From: Hevea brasiliensis
Lineage: Eukaryota > Streptophyta > Magnoliopsida > Malpighiales > Euphorbiaceae
Assembly (NCBI RefSeq): GCF_030052815.1
Contig: NC_079499.1
Coordinates: 84,049,183-84,113,182, forward strand
Direction: 5' to 3'
Length of the DNA: 64,000 bases
Shown one piece after another: positions 1 to 10,766 of the stretch (its first letter is position 1; every line of letters starts with the position of its first letter). A program made the translations under genes and the position numbers. The notes beneath the pieces are model-generated. The model saw only the letters and a program-made list of their open reading frames with translations. It did no database searches and was not told the DNA's origin.

Positions 1-728
1 AATCAACTTAGATCAAGGAACCAGAGGTTGATAACAGAAATTAAAATTGCATGAAATTAAAATCAACTTAGATCAAGGAACCAGAGGTTGATAACAGAAA
101 TTAAAATTGCATGAAATTAAAATCAACTTAGATCAAGGAACCAGAGGTTGATAGCAGGAATTTAAATTGCATGAAATTAAAATCAACTTAGATCAAGGAA
201 CCAGAGGTTGATAGCAGGAAATGTAAATTGCATGAAATTAAAACCAGATGATGTAGATTGCATGAAATTAAAATCAACTTAGATCAAGGAACCAGAGGTT
301 GATAGCTGGAATTTAAATTGCGTGAAATTAAAATCAACTTAGATCAAGGAACCAGAGGTTGATAGCAGGAAATGTAAATTGCAGGAAATTAAAATCAACT
401 TAGATCAAGGAACCAGAGGTTGATGGTGGAAATGTGAATTGCATGAAATTAAAATCAACTTAGATCAAGGAACCAGAGGTTGATAGCAGGAATTTAAATT
501 GCATGAAATTAAAATCAACTTAGATCAAGGAACCAGAGGTTGATAGCAGGAAATGTAAATTGCATGAAATTAAAACCAGATGATGTAGATTGCATGAAAT
601 TAAAATCAACTTAGATCAAGGAACCAGAGGTTGATAGCTGGAATTTAAATTGCGTGAAATTAAAATCAACTTAGATCAAGGAACCAGAGGTTGATAGCAG
701 GAAATGTAAATTGCAGGAAATTAAAATC
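1..728. repeat. Tandem array of ~60-bp units with a 332-bp higher-order repeat
   Basis: About twelve units share the core AATCAACTTAGATCAAGGAA followed by a variable tail ending GCATGAAATTAA. Most are 60-61 bp. One shortened unit of about 29 bp, containing CCAGATGATG, occurs near 241 and again near 573, so a block of several units has been duplicated with a period of about 332 bp. The array runs off the left edge. It lies downstream of the integrase remnant of element A, where Tat/Ogre elements are known to carry tandem repeats. Confidence 0.95.
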
Positions 729-968
729 AACTTACAAGGCAAGTCTAACCCTGACGCATGAAGTTCTTTCCCTGACGAAGTGTACTTAACAAGATACCGA
801 AGGCCGATGATTAATGGAAAAGGAGTTGCAAGACTTGGCCCATGACCATCAAGGCTTCAAATGCCCCTCTTCTGTTCCCGATTTTCTTCTTATTTTATGG
901 AAAGCGCCCTTGCGAATTTTCACTTTCCTTACGTCTATTTGACTAGAAGCGCCCTTCCGGGTTTTCAC

Positions 969-1009
<41 letters not shown>

Positions 1010-1685
1010 ATAACTCACTTTTTCAGGATGCCCTTTCGGGTTTTCATCCTTCACTCATTTTGCAGTAGGCGCCCTCTCAGGTTTTCACCCTTTTTCACAC
1101 ATTTTGCTAGGAGCGCCCTTTCGGGTTTTCACTCCTACATTTTTTCTTTTTTTTTTTTTTTTTTTTTTTTTTCCAACTTCCCATATCAATAGGTTGTGTT
1201 CACTGCTTAGTCATTCCCTATAATTCTCAATGCAATGTATATAAAGTTACCTGTGTTTAAATTCTTAACTCACAATAAAGCATTAACAAGTTAACAGCGC
1301 ATGTTCCAAGGTAAATGGGCTAATGGAATATGAGAAAAATATGGTTTTTAATAGCAAAGAATAAGAATATGAATTTGGAAGAAAGAGAAATCTCACGAAT
1401 TCCTTCATTAACTTTTCTAGACCCTTTACTGCCCCAAATACTAATAGTTTGAGAAGAATCCTTGTGCCATGGTCACTTGCTACCTTTTGACTCCATTTTA
1501 CGTTCTCAATAAGGTTTCATGTTGCTAGGCGCATCCTTTGAGATTTTCAATCCCGATAACTCACTTTTTCAGGATGCCCTCTCGAGTTTTCATCCTTCAC
1601 TCATTTTGCAGAAGGCGCCTTCTCAGGTTTTCACCCTCTTTCACACATTTTGCTAGGAGCGCCCTTTCGGGTTTTCACTCCTACA

Positions 1686-1713
<28 letters not shown>
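729..1713 (-). other. 3' noncoding end of Tat-like element A with repeated poly-T blocks
   Basis: No gene is visible. A motif around GCGCCCTTTCGGGTTTTCAC recurs several times, next to long T runs (about 967-1008, 1149-1172 and 1687-1713). A block of about 160 bp starting GATAACTCACTTTTTCAGG at 1009 is repeated at 1555, an offset of 546 bp. On the minus strand this lies between the integrase remnant and the tandem array, so it is read as the post-pol tail of element A. This placement is an inference. Confidence 0.5.
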
Positions 1714-1716
<3 letters not shown>

Positions 1717-2340
1717 TTCAAGTCCCACATTTTGTAGTATTTTCCTTCGATATAAGATCTCTTGGTTGGAGCTCCCGAGATTGTTCATTCTTATTCAAGC
1801 GCCCTGGCCTTTCTTCTTTGGTATATCGTCCATGGTAGATTTCGAATCTTGTTTTGACCTATTCGATTTCATCTAGCTCTGTTCTCCATTAAGATTCACA
1901 GCGAAGGAATTTCCATCTTGATTGGCAAAACTGCTTGCATATATGGAGTTGCCCTAATCAGTCATCTTTTCGATCATTCATTTGAGATTCTTGTTTACAA
2001 TTTCCATGGCTTTGTTCATTTGGGGCCGATAAGGTGATGAATTAAGATGAATCACCCCGGAGGCTTCCAATGACATCGATCCCCCGCATTGCAATCGATC
2101 ATGGGACGTTTATCCAGCCAGCGTATGTACAGCACTTGTGACATTTTCAAACATATTCAATATAGTTTCTCCTTCCAAAGTAATCTAATAGTATCTCTGT
2201 CGTAAGATTTTCTTAGCCATCATGTGTTCGTTAGCTTGCGTGGCATAGTTCCCCTTCATCAGAATCACTAGTATTCAGGGCAATTATTGGTCCTTCAAAG
2301 TTAACTTCATGAATATCATAGTTGATTGAATCATTATGTA
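1714..2340 (-). pseudogene. Integrase remnant of Tat-like element A
   Basis: Minus-strand translation gives broken but recognisable Tat-lineage integrase fragments. SSPYRPQMN followed by a NKNLK-like stretch (about 2030-2060) corresponds to the conserved part of the core domain after the catalytic region. SRELQPRDL (about 1750-1790) corresponds to the integrase C-terminal region. A further fragment, NFEGPIIALNTSDSDEGEL, lies at about 2250-2300. Stops and frame changes separate the pieces, and nothing resembling reverse transcriptase or RNase H lies between this remnant and gag. The element therefore carries a large internal deletion or is a non-autonomous derivative. Confidence 0.5.
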
Positions 2341-2706
2341 TTGGTTGATTATTATTCTTGAAGAAAATGGAAATGGGCGATTCTGAGAGGAGAATTAAGT
2401 GGTTTTATTAAGCAAAGAAAAGGCTAAACAGAAGTAATCGGATATGAAAATTTGGAAAAATGCGCTATTAACTTACTAAGACTTAATCATGAGAGAAGGT
2501 CCATTCACAATTCACTTGACACCATGGACAAAGTAGTCAAGTGTTGGTAACCAAATATTCATTACTCAGAGAAAAGTATAAGGATATCCTTTGCCCCCCA
2601 AGTATCAAGCTCTTGATTTCCTTTTATTTGCACAATCAGCATTTACGGTTCCAACGCATCCCCTATGCATTCTTTCATGTGCACATTCTCTTTTACGATT
2701 TCGTGG

Positions 2707-4177
2707 TTAGGCAACATTAGGAATTGCACTTTCACTTTCCATCTCCAACCACCCATTTCGATAAGGATTGTACTTTACCTTTGAAAGCTCCACAATTGTG
2801 TGTTGAGTGACCAATTGCCCCCTATAGTAGTCACAATGAGTATTTGGATCACACCTCATTGGATATGGGGATTGTAAAAGGTCAAGTGGTATGGGGCTAT
2901 CTGGTTTATGCTTAAAAGGTAGCAATAAATCTCGCTCAAGGGTATAGGCGGTGGTGGGTCGGGATTGGGGAGTGGGTGATTTAGATGAACTAGTTTGTTT
3001 GAGTCGGGGCGTGAAGTGTAAGCAATTGGTTATGGGACCTATTGCAGTTGGGATAAGAAGAACTTGTGGTGGAAAATTGGCTACCATTAGGTTTTGGGAA
3101 GGAAATCGAGAACGGTAGGTGTTTTGTGGGGGGCATGGTTGATCACATTGTGCACCTCCCTAGTCTCAAATTTGCCTCAATTCTCTCCCCAGTCTGTATA
3201 ATGTTAGCAAAGTTGTTGGAAGTGTTCCCGATCATCAAATAGAAATAAGGAGCTTTCAAGGTCTCAATGAAGAGAGAGCAAAGCTCATTGTCAATAAGCG
3301 GAGGGTATATCTCATTTGCTTTCTCTCTCCATCTCTGAGCATATTCTTTGAAGCTTTCCCTGTCCCTCTGCACCAAGTTTTGGAGATCTCTCCTTGTGAG
3401 GGCCACGTCGCAGTTGAATTTGTATTGCTTCAAGAAGGTATCAGCCAAATCTTTCCAGGAGCGCAGCTTGCTCCTGTCCAATTGTATGCACCATCTCAGA
3501 GCTGCTCCGGAGAGGCTCTCGTGAAAGAAGTGAATGAGAAGCCTGTCATCTTCTGTTAGGGCACACATTTTGGCAATATAGGTTGCCAAGTGAATGCGAG
3601 GGTCTGAATTCCCAGTATACTTATCGAAATCAGGGACCTTGAATTTGGGTGGCACCACCACATCCGGTACTAATCTTAATGATGCCACGTCAACTGAGCC
3701 ATACATATTCAAGCCCTCTATAGCTCTTAATCTCTCTTCCAGAGCAGACAGCTTCTCATTTTCTCCCATCTTACTTTCTCCTCCTGATGTGTGAGGTACT
3801 CCCCCAATTGGTAAATGAGGGGCGGAATGAATTGGAGGGTTCGGGACCGAAAGGGATGGTTCGGCATTCGGGATGGCTGGATAATAAGAGAAAGGAGGTT
3901 CATTATTTAGTGGAACCGGATTGACAGTGACCGTCGGATCCGGGATTGATGGCTGGAAAGTGAAAGAGGTTGAAGCGTAGTGAGAATCAACCGTTGTAGG
4001 AGGTGGGGGAGGTAATGGTAGGTTAAGGTCTGAAGCTGGCTTATTTTGGGACATCTCCCTCATCAGCTTCACAAGTTCTGAAACTTGGTCTTTTATTTCA
4101 GACACTTGCCCCTGTAGGTTCTGTACTTGTTCCTGGTCTTCCATTATCTTCTTTGTCCGGGATCTTGTTAAGTACAC
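2707..4177 (-). pseudogene. Retrotransposon gag of Tat-like element A
   Basis: The main frame (4177-3143, 344 aa) starts with a coiled-coil-like segment and a proline-rich linker. It then has the retrotransposon gag domain: FDKYTGNSDPRIHLATY, LIHFFHESLSGAALRW, and a closing FANIIQTGERIEANLRLG. This layout is typical of Tat/Ogre-lineage gag. A second frame (3087-2707, 126 aa) continues it with a run like CDYYRG, where a CDYH-type zinc-knuckle segment is expected, but the histidine and later cysteine spacing is lost. The break between the frames and the missing knuckle make it a pseudogene. In a live element the protein would form the virus-like particle in the cytoplasm. The start at 4177 is the first Met of the open frame. 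Confidence 0.75.
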
Positions 4178-5457
4178 TCGCTGGGGTTGAATCGCGTGCT
4201 TGGTCAGACTTGCCTTGTTCGAAGCAATGTTGTTTTTCTGTGAGGAAGTAAAAAAACTTTTAATAAATTTTGGATTTCGTAAAAACTAAAGGTCCTGGTT
4301 CGGACGAAGGATACTGTGGCATCTGGGAGCCAAAATGGGGTCTGGAGAAGGATAATTGCATCAATTTTATCATGGCATTGTTCGATAGTCTGACGGTGAA
4401 TGACTGGATTGAACACGCCTCTATAGTACTTGTCCATATGGCGCTTCCAACTTTTCGCATAACCCTAACGAGGGAGTACCTACGGGAGTCATACTATCCA
4501 TTCACAATTTTGCTAAACCATGGCGAACCGCCTCATAGGTTCAACAATGGTTTAGCATTCAATATGGTCTAAGAACTTTTCTCGCTAACTGACTTGAGAA
4601 TGCCATGTTAAAAATGATGCTTATCTTTCATAGACCTTAATTTAGTGATGTCTGCAGGAAAAACTTATTAGCGGGATAGATTCAGGTAATCTTGGATTAT
4701 ATTGTTGGCAGAGTGGTACCTACACATTTATCAAAGTAGGAAAATGTGCAGGTTTTCTTAACAACATGATTCAAGATTACCCTTAAAAGTAAGAACAAAG
4801 TAAAATAAACAGAATAGGGTAAGAGTAAGTATGCCCCTTTTGTCCTAGCATAGGGAGACTCCTGATACCGGATGAGTGCTACCTAATTGGATAGTTCTAT
4901 CTTATAAGGTAGCTTACTACGGCTTTCAGCTATTGTGATAGTTTAGCTCAAGGTCTAACTTTCTAAAAGCCACAGGTTCCCAAATTGCCCCTACTGTAAG
5001 CAGTAGAGCCCCATTCTATAACCATGATATTGTCGGGAAAATTCCACGGGTATCACGGTAAATAGAACGAGTTTCAATTTGAGCAGAAGTCTTCACGGAT
5101 ACTAACGGGGTAAAACCCACGGGTACCGCTACATGACCCCCTCCTACTTTCCTAAAAGGGTAAGAAAGCCCGGGTTAGGACCATAGTGTGTGAGGACATT
5201 GTGTGAGTGTTCAGTGTGTGAAGGGACACCTTTTACCTCTTCCCAATTCAGGGGGATTTTATTTTTCCATTTTTTCCTTTTTCCCTTTTTTTGAAATGAA
5301 GAGCACTGTAGGAAATAGAACAGGCAAAACAAACAAAATAGTTAGCAGCAATAATAATTAATGTATAAAACATCGCCGAATGAGCCCATCTAACTATAAT
5401 TTGATCTAACAAAATTAAATCTACTTTTGGACCACTAAACCGGGGTTAAAATTACTT
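4178..5457 (-). other. Leader between primer-binding site and gag of element A
   Basis: About 1.28 kb with no convincing domain. A 77-aa minus-strand frame (4437-4204) lies just before gag and may be a detached N-terminal extension, but it shows no motif I recognise. The remainder is read as the untranslated leader of element A. Confidence 0.4.
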
Positions 5458-5474
5458 CCCCAGTGGAGTCGCCA
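5458..5474 (-). promoter_or_regulatory. Primer-binding site of Tat-like element A
   Basis: The minus strand reads TGGCGACTCCACTGGGG three bases after an LTR end ...GCGACA. This starts with TGG, as expected for a site complementary to a tRNA 3' CCA end, and matches the PBS style of Tat/Ogre elements, usually assigned to tRNA-Arg. The tRNA identity is recalled, not computed. Confidence 0.65.
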
Positions 5475-5886
5475 AGCTGTCGCAATAGATTTTGCGGTCG
5501 CCTGGACGATCACTCACCGAAGTGGGAAAAAGTGAGGAGTCGCCACCTTAGTTTTGAGGGGAACTAAAGAAAACCATTTGAGAAGATAAATAAAGAATGA
5601 GACCACTTCAAGACAGAGATTCTAGGTTCGGGGTCCGTAAACGGGTGGGGAAGGTGTTAGGCACCCCACCTCGTCCCTTAATAAGGGTAGGTAGATTTAA
5701 TTTTGCGTCCTTTATAAATTAGTTAGAAGGGCTCGGATGGGAATGTTAGTCCTTTTGGTAAAAGGAATGTTTGATTTTTCACTGATCAGGATCACCCAGA
5801 TACATAAGTAAATGAGACAACCTTAGTGAATTACTTTTGCATGTTAATTTTACTTGAAAAGGAAGGTTTTATTTAAAATTTAATTT

Positions 5887-6382
5887 AGAAGATCGGATAA
5901 GAACTCTCCTCCGATCTTCTTTTAGATATTAACATTTTGGTTGGGGATCGGATAAGGACTCTCTTCCGATCCCTATTAAATATTTATTAGAGATTTTAAT
6001 CTGGGATCGGATAAGAACTCTCCTCCGACCTCTTTTAAATATTTATTAAAATTTTAAGCTGAGACCGGATAAGAACTCTCCTCCAATCTCTATTAAGCAT
6101 TTATTAAAATTTTAAGCTGAGACCGGATAAGAACTCTCCTCCGATCTCTTTTAAATATTTATTAAAAATTTTGAATTGAGGTCGGATAAGAACTCTCCTC
6201 CGACCTCTTTTAAGTATTTATTAAAATTTTAAGCTGAGACCGGATAAGAACTCTCCTCCGATCTCTTTTAAATATTTATTAAAAATTTTGAATTGAGGTC
6301 GGATAAGAACTCTCCTCCGACCTCTTTTAAGTATTTATTAAAATTTTAAGCTGAGACCGGATAAGAACTCTCCTCCGATCTC
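5887..6382 (-). repeat. Nine tandem hairpin units, period 58-59 bp
   Basis: Each unit is an inverted repeat around an almost constant 12-nt loop (plus strand TAAGAACTCTCC). The stem changes from unit to unit but stays paired: AGAAGATCGGA/TCCGATCTTCT at 5887-5920, GGGATCGGA/TCCGATCCC at 5944-5973, and GAGGTCGGA/TCCGACCTC at 6178-6207 and 6295-6324. Units starting 6119, 6236 and 6353 have GAGACCGGA/TCCGATCTC, which gives a U-G wobble in minus-strand RNA but a C-A mismatch in plus-strand RNA. The array lies downstream of the minus-strand TATA, in the predicted transcribed part of the LTR. Confidence 0.85.
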
Positions 6383-6972
6383 TTTCGGATTAGCAGGAGC
6401 CTGGAAGGGGGCTTTGCCGATCTCCCGAATTTCAATTTCAGCTACATGTCACAAGAACCTAAAACTAAGGTTTCTGGCATTCAAAAATGCTGGAGATTAG
6501 GTTTCTTGATACCCTATGACTAAATGGGTAATACTGGACTTGATTTACCGACCTTCCATGTAGTCATTTCACGCATACCTATTAATGTCCGATCTGTTCT
6601 GTCTAGTTTATTTCGGTTTTATTCCTCTTCATGGTATCTTGCCGAATTCCCGTTCACGTCAGCCTAATAGTTTGGCTATTTTCCTGACGTGTTATTCAAG
6701 CTTTCTCTTGTAAAAGAGGCCCTTAAGTTGCAGATACCTATATTTTGCCTGACCACTTACACGCTACTAGGAGCTAAAAGCTCGTATTCAGAAATGACGA
6801 AAATTGACGAAATGATGGACCGATCACTAAAAAGATAATTCGAGAGTAACGTTCTTTGAGATTTTTTTTGCTTAGAATAAACTTAGAGAAAACCGCGTAC
6901 GTAAAGAGAACAGAGAAAGTGCGAAAAGTAAATGCAAATACTTAATAAAACAGTAATATGAACTCTTACCTG

Positions 6973-7142
6973 TGAGGAGCCAAATATATTGAAATAACTG
7001 TGAGGTGGTAAATAGTGATGAAGATGGCGGATTGATCAGCCTGAGAGTTGATGTCTGTGGGGAGCTAAATGTATTGAAATAACTATGAGGTGGTAAATAG
7101 TGATGAAGATGGCGGATTGATCAGCCTGAGAGTTGATGTCTG
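6973..7142. repeat. Two-copy tandem duplication, period 85 bp
   Basis: A block containing ATTGAAATAACTGTGAGGTG and GATCAGCCTGAGAGTTGATG occurs twice in direct succession with a few mismatches. It lies inside the LTR of element A and has no coding potential. Confidence 0.9.
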
Positions 7143-7450
7143 TCGTGAAACCGAGAGATGCTTTAGCTAAAAGGTAACCAGGTAAGAACCAGGTGGAAGG
7201 AAGTTGAGCTTGAACAGAGGAAAAGAAAGCGAGAGATGATGAGAGTATGACGGATAATGAACAAGCTGGAAATGTAGAGTTCCAGTATTCAAAATCTTTT
7301 CCAAGAAAACACTCCTGAAAACTAGTTTCAAAAGTCTTTTAATCACTACAAAGCAATGAGTAACAAAGCGAATGAAGTTTGAGTTCCTCCACGATAATAG
7401 CGACCTCTTGTCTATATTTTTGTCCCGTCCTTGAGCAGCTTTTTCATGCA

Positions 7451-7460
7451 GTATTTATAG
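7451..7460 (-). promoter_or_regulatory. Candidate TATA box of the Tat LTR
   Basis: The minus strand reads CCTATAAATACTGCATG. Transcription would start near 7425 and run toward the primer-binding site and gag, as expected for the element's own promoter. Position and motif are the only support. Confidence 0.5.
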
Positions 7461-8036
7461 GAATCGGGTGCTCCCCATGAAGGGTCGGGATTTATTTTGA
7501 GGAGATGGAGGGTCAAGATTTTGAAGTACATGATCGGATGTTCGAGAATTAAAGAGAATCAAAACAAATGGTGAGATCGCTTCTCGAATATTTGTCCTTT
7601 TCCTCTTTTAATCGACGGTCTTGAATCCTCTTGTCGGAACGATCGAGGGCTAAGAGTGAAAACGCTGGTATTGTCATCTTCTCTTTTGATCCAAGGGTTA
7701 AATTCATCCTTACAAGTGAGATCAACGGTGGAGATTGGGATGTACAGGATCATGACATACCACGGCACTGTCGGCGTGCGCGATTCTTAGGCGTGCGGTG
7801 GAGATCTCATCCGCCACGCTTTAACTACCTCGGCTCGATTCGGCGGCGGTTATTGGGATTTGTCTTATTCTTTTTGTCTTCCGATCCCTCCCTAGCTCCT
7901 ATTCCGATCTCTCATGCGATCTCCTATCTCCGATCTCTATTATCCCTTAATCGATGCGGATTCGGTCCAAGCATTAATTACATCTCGATTCTCAAGCGTC
8001 CGCCGTTTCGCTTCGACATTAAATGTCCATTTCCCC

Positions 8037-8044
8037 TATATATA
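8037..8044 (+). promoter_or_regulatory. Possible second plus-strand TATA box
   Basis: CCCCTATATATACCC follows ATTAAATG by about 10 bp, and a pyrimidine-rich stretch follows. The arrangement resembles the stronger promoter at 8995-9025, but no convincing coding sequence begins directly downstream. Confidence 0.25.
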
Positions 8045-8530
8045 CCCACATCGGAGACATTTTCTTCATCGACTTTCCTCTCTTCTTTTCTTACTTTCCT
8101 GTTCATTGCTCGGTGGAAGTTACGGCTATAAGCTGCGGCTTTGATCTTTTCCGATGAACTTCTTTACTTACCGATGAAAATTCACGATCCGGTGATCGAA
8201 TGACCTTCTTGATGATGGTGAGAGGACCGATTTGACCGATCTGTATTGCGGACTTTGGTTGTACCGATCTCGAGTCGCTCAACCGAGTTCATTTGGCTTC
8301 TCATCGCATTGGGTGTTCCGGCGTCCTTCCTCCACATTGGGTGTTCGACAATGGTCGGTTTGAGTGGTAACATCGGTGACGATGTCTCTCATCTTCATGG
8401 GAGTCATAGTCACCCCATCCGAGCTACACATCTATCCGATGCCAGCAGTAGGTCTCTGGTCAAACACATATTTTGATTCACCACAAGACTAGGCTTTGAC
8501 ATAGGCCTTTTAGATAGGATGTTCCACGGT

Positions 8531-8752
8531 CTCTAGAGATCGCCCAAATGATGTAATCTGAAATGTAATCAGATCTCTAGAGATTGCCCAAATGATGTAG
8601 TTAGACCTTTATTGTAGTCCGATCCTAGAGATCGCCCAAATGATGTATTTTATTTTCAATGCAATCCGATCTCTTAGAGATCACGAAATGATGTGATCCA
8701 ATGTTAGTGTAATCCGATCCTAGAGATCGCCCAAATGATGTAATCCGATCTT
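8531..8752. repeat. Five degenerate ~48-bp tandem repeats
   Basis: Units share CTAGAGATCGCCCAAATGAT followed by GTAATCCGATC-like spacers, at about 8531, 8574, 8624, 8670 and 8720. The array sits upstream of the plus-strand promoter at 9018. Its last unit is also present at the end of the window in element G. Confidence 0.8.
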
Positions 8753-8994
8753 TTGAAAATAAAGACTTTATTTTGTCGGTTATCATCTTATTATTTTTGC
8801 ATTGATTATTTTTCCAATCTCTAATGTGGTTATCCGATCGATTCTTTACGAATGACACTTAGTGATCCTTTATTCAAAATTTTTAACTTATTATGCCGAG
8901 ATCTAATAAACCGATCTCAGAACATACGGAAATTTGAGAAAAGTGTCGGAAACATTGTCGAGTCCCACCAATCGATCATTTGCCTAGAACCTCG

Positions 8995-9025
8995 CGAGCA
9001 TTAAATGCTCGGACTAGTATAAATA
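8995..9025 (+). promoter_or_regulatory. Palindrome plus TATA box of the LTR-embedded gene, copy A
   Basis: CGAGCATT-A-AATGCTCG is a perfect 8-bp inverted repeat with a 1-nt spacer. It is followed 7 bp later by TATAAATAGGGG (TATA at 9018). The open frame starts at 9177, leaving a leader of about 130 nt. The same block lies upstream of the homologous gene on the minus strand at 63721-63757. Confidence 0.65.
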
Positions 9026-9176
9026 GGGGTGGGAGGATTAGCGGTTGTTCTCTCATTCCATTTTCAATCCCTGCTCACAACTTGAAGTTCTCTCATTTTC
9101 TCCGTCTCTCCGGCCGATCGGACTCGGTAAGGACTTTGATCTTCTTTCTTGTTTAAGTTCTTTGTTTCTTTTAAAA

Positions 9177-10766
9177 ATGAGCGGTCAGAAGGTCGGAGAG
9201 CGCGAGCCCTCCTTCCATTCAGTTCTCATGGTCATCGTCGGCGAAGAAGAGGCGATCGGGCCCGTGCAACCTAAACCCCTAGGGTCTGCTCCAGTCGGTC
9301 GGGTCATACCATCAAGGCTTGCACCACCTTCAAGGAGAGAGACCCTTCCTATAGACGAGCTTCCGTCGATTCTTCGGGAATCCGATCTGCAATCGTTTGT
9401 TCAAGAATACAATATTTGTCCTGATTCATATGAGTGATCAAGTGCCATGGCGATCTTCGTGTCGATCACTCTTTTGAAGAGAATGACATGGTCATGGTGT
9501 ACGAGAACGATTAAAGGCGGTCGAGGTTCCCTCTAGCCGATTTCTATAAGGAGGTCCTAAAACTTCACCGAGCATCCATTGTTCAAATCCACCCCAACTC
9601 GTGGCGAATCTTGATAGCTTTCCGAGGTCTATGCCGAGCTAAGGGAATCAGACCTACGGCTAAGGTGTTCGCCGAGCTGCATGGACTAACTCGTAGAAAG
9701 GATGGCGAACCTTTGGTTCTTTTCAGTGAAGCCTCGTTGCGGACTCTTTTCCGATCTGCCCTCATCCCTTAAGAATTGGAAGAACCGATTCTTCATTCGA
9801 GGAGTAAAGATCCGAGCCGCTTTGAGGACTTTCCTCGTGGCTGGTGGTACCAGGGCCCTCGCTCAAGCACATTACCACGAGTCAAGAGGAAAGCTTGATA
9901 GTGATGGAGTGAAAAGTCGGGCCGCCACTCTAAAATATTCTGTCCAAATGCGGTGGCCGAATCGCACCATTGGACCATGCAGCGATCACCGTGAGATCGC
10001 GAACTTCCGCTCTCGACCTCGGCATTGGTATTTTCTATATCTCGTTCTCGGGACCTTAGCGATCTCACTAACCTCTTTTACGTGCGGTATGGCGGGTGGT
10101 GAGGGTTCTAGGAAGCGGAAGAAGGAAGAGAGATCTCGGAAGGTAAAGGAGATGAAGCGTTGGGCGTCTTCAAACACCCGATCCACGAACACAGGAGATA
10201 CAAAGAGACCCGCCTCAACCTTCTGGTCCGCCGACCATTGAGGTTCGGATCTCCTCCTAGATCGGAAGAGCGGCCCGCCTCTCTCAGTTATTCCAAGCAC
10301 GGAAAGGGAGCCTTCTCAATCTTCTGGGAGGACCTCTTCTCGTGGCGCTCAGATACTGATCGACTGCTTGAAGAATAACCGGACTGTTAAGGAGAACTCC
10401 GATTTTGCCAAAGTCCTGGGATCTACCATCTTCTTTCAAGAGGATCGGGACAGGCTATCCCAGAATGGTCTCGATGATATCTTGACTCGAACCATGAGCC
10501 TAAACGTGGAGTGTCTGGTGAACCAGACCATGATTCGGGAAAAGATTCAGCGTCTGGGTAAGGAGGTTGGGAAGAAAAATCAGGAATTGACTTCCCTCCG
10601 ATCCCAACTCTCATCCGCTCGGGATTATATATCTCAAGTCGAGGGACGGGCGAAGTACCATGAAGACCAGCTGGCCGAAAGGTCTCGTGACTTGGCTGAA
10701 AGTGAACGGGCTCTCAGAGAAGTCCAGGCACTTCAGGCCAAGCGCTCGAGGTTGCTCAACTTGTAG
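9177..10766 (+). pseudogene. LTR-embedded PF04195-like ('putative gypsy type transposon') gene, copy A
   Basis: The gene starts MSGQKVGERE and has the conserved segment LPIDELPSILRESDLQSFVQEYN. A stop follows at 9435. After it, other frames carry HPNSWRI, FRGLCRAKGIRPTAKVFAEL and SLKNWKNRFF, the core of the plant PF04195 (Transposase_28) family. A basic stretch, MAGGEGSRKRKK, and a C-terminal coiled coil (about 10390-10766) follow. The copy at 61860-63563 gives the reference layout. The splice acceptor present there (TGCAG before GTATGG) reads TGCGG here near 10088. The gene runs antisense to element A and has its own promoter. The biochemical function of this family is unknown to me. Broken by at least one stop and several frame changes, some of which may be sequence errors. 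Confidence 0.6.

Noticed and set aside
1..728. CRISPR-like array of regular repeats
   Set aside because: Units are contiguous copies without unique spacers, and the DNA is plant nuclear.
5887..6382. CRISPR-like repeats with palindromic ends
   Set aside because: The between-hairpin segments are themselves repeated, so there are no spacers; this is a tandem repeat in an LTR.
7631..8131. 166-aa open frame in the Tat LTR
   Set aside because: Low-complexity, Ser/Phe/Leu-rich translation without recognisable domain; part of it overlaps the candidate TATA at 8037.
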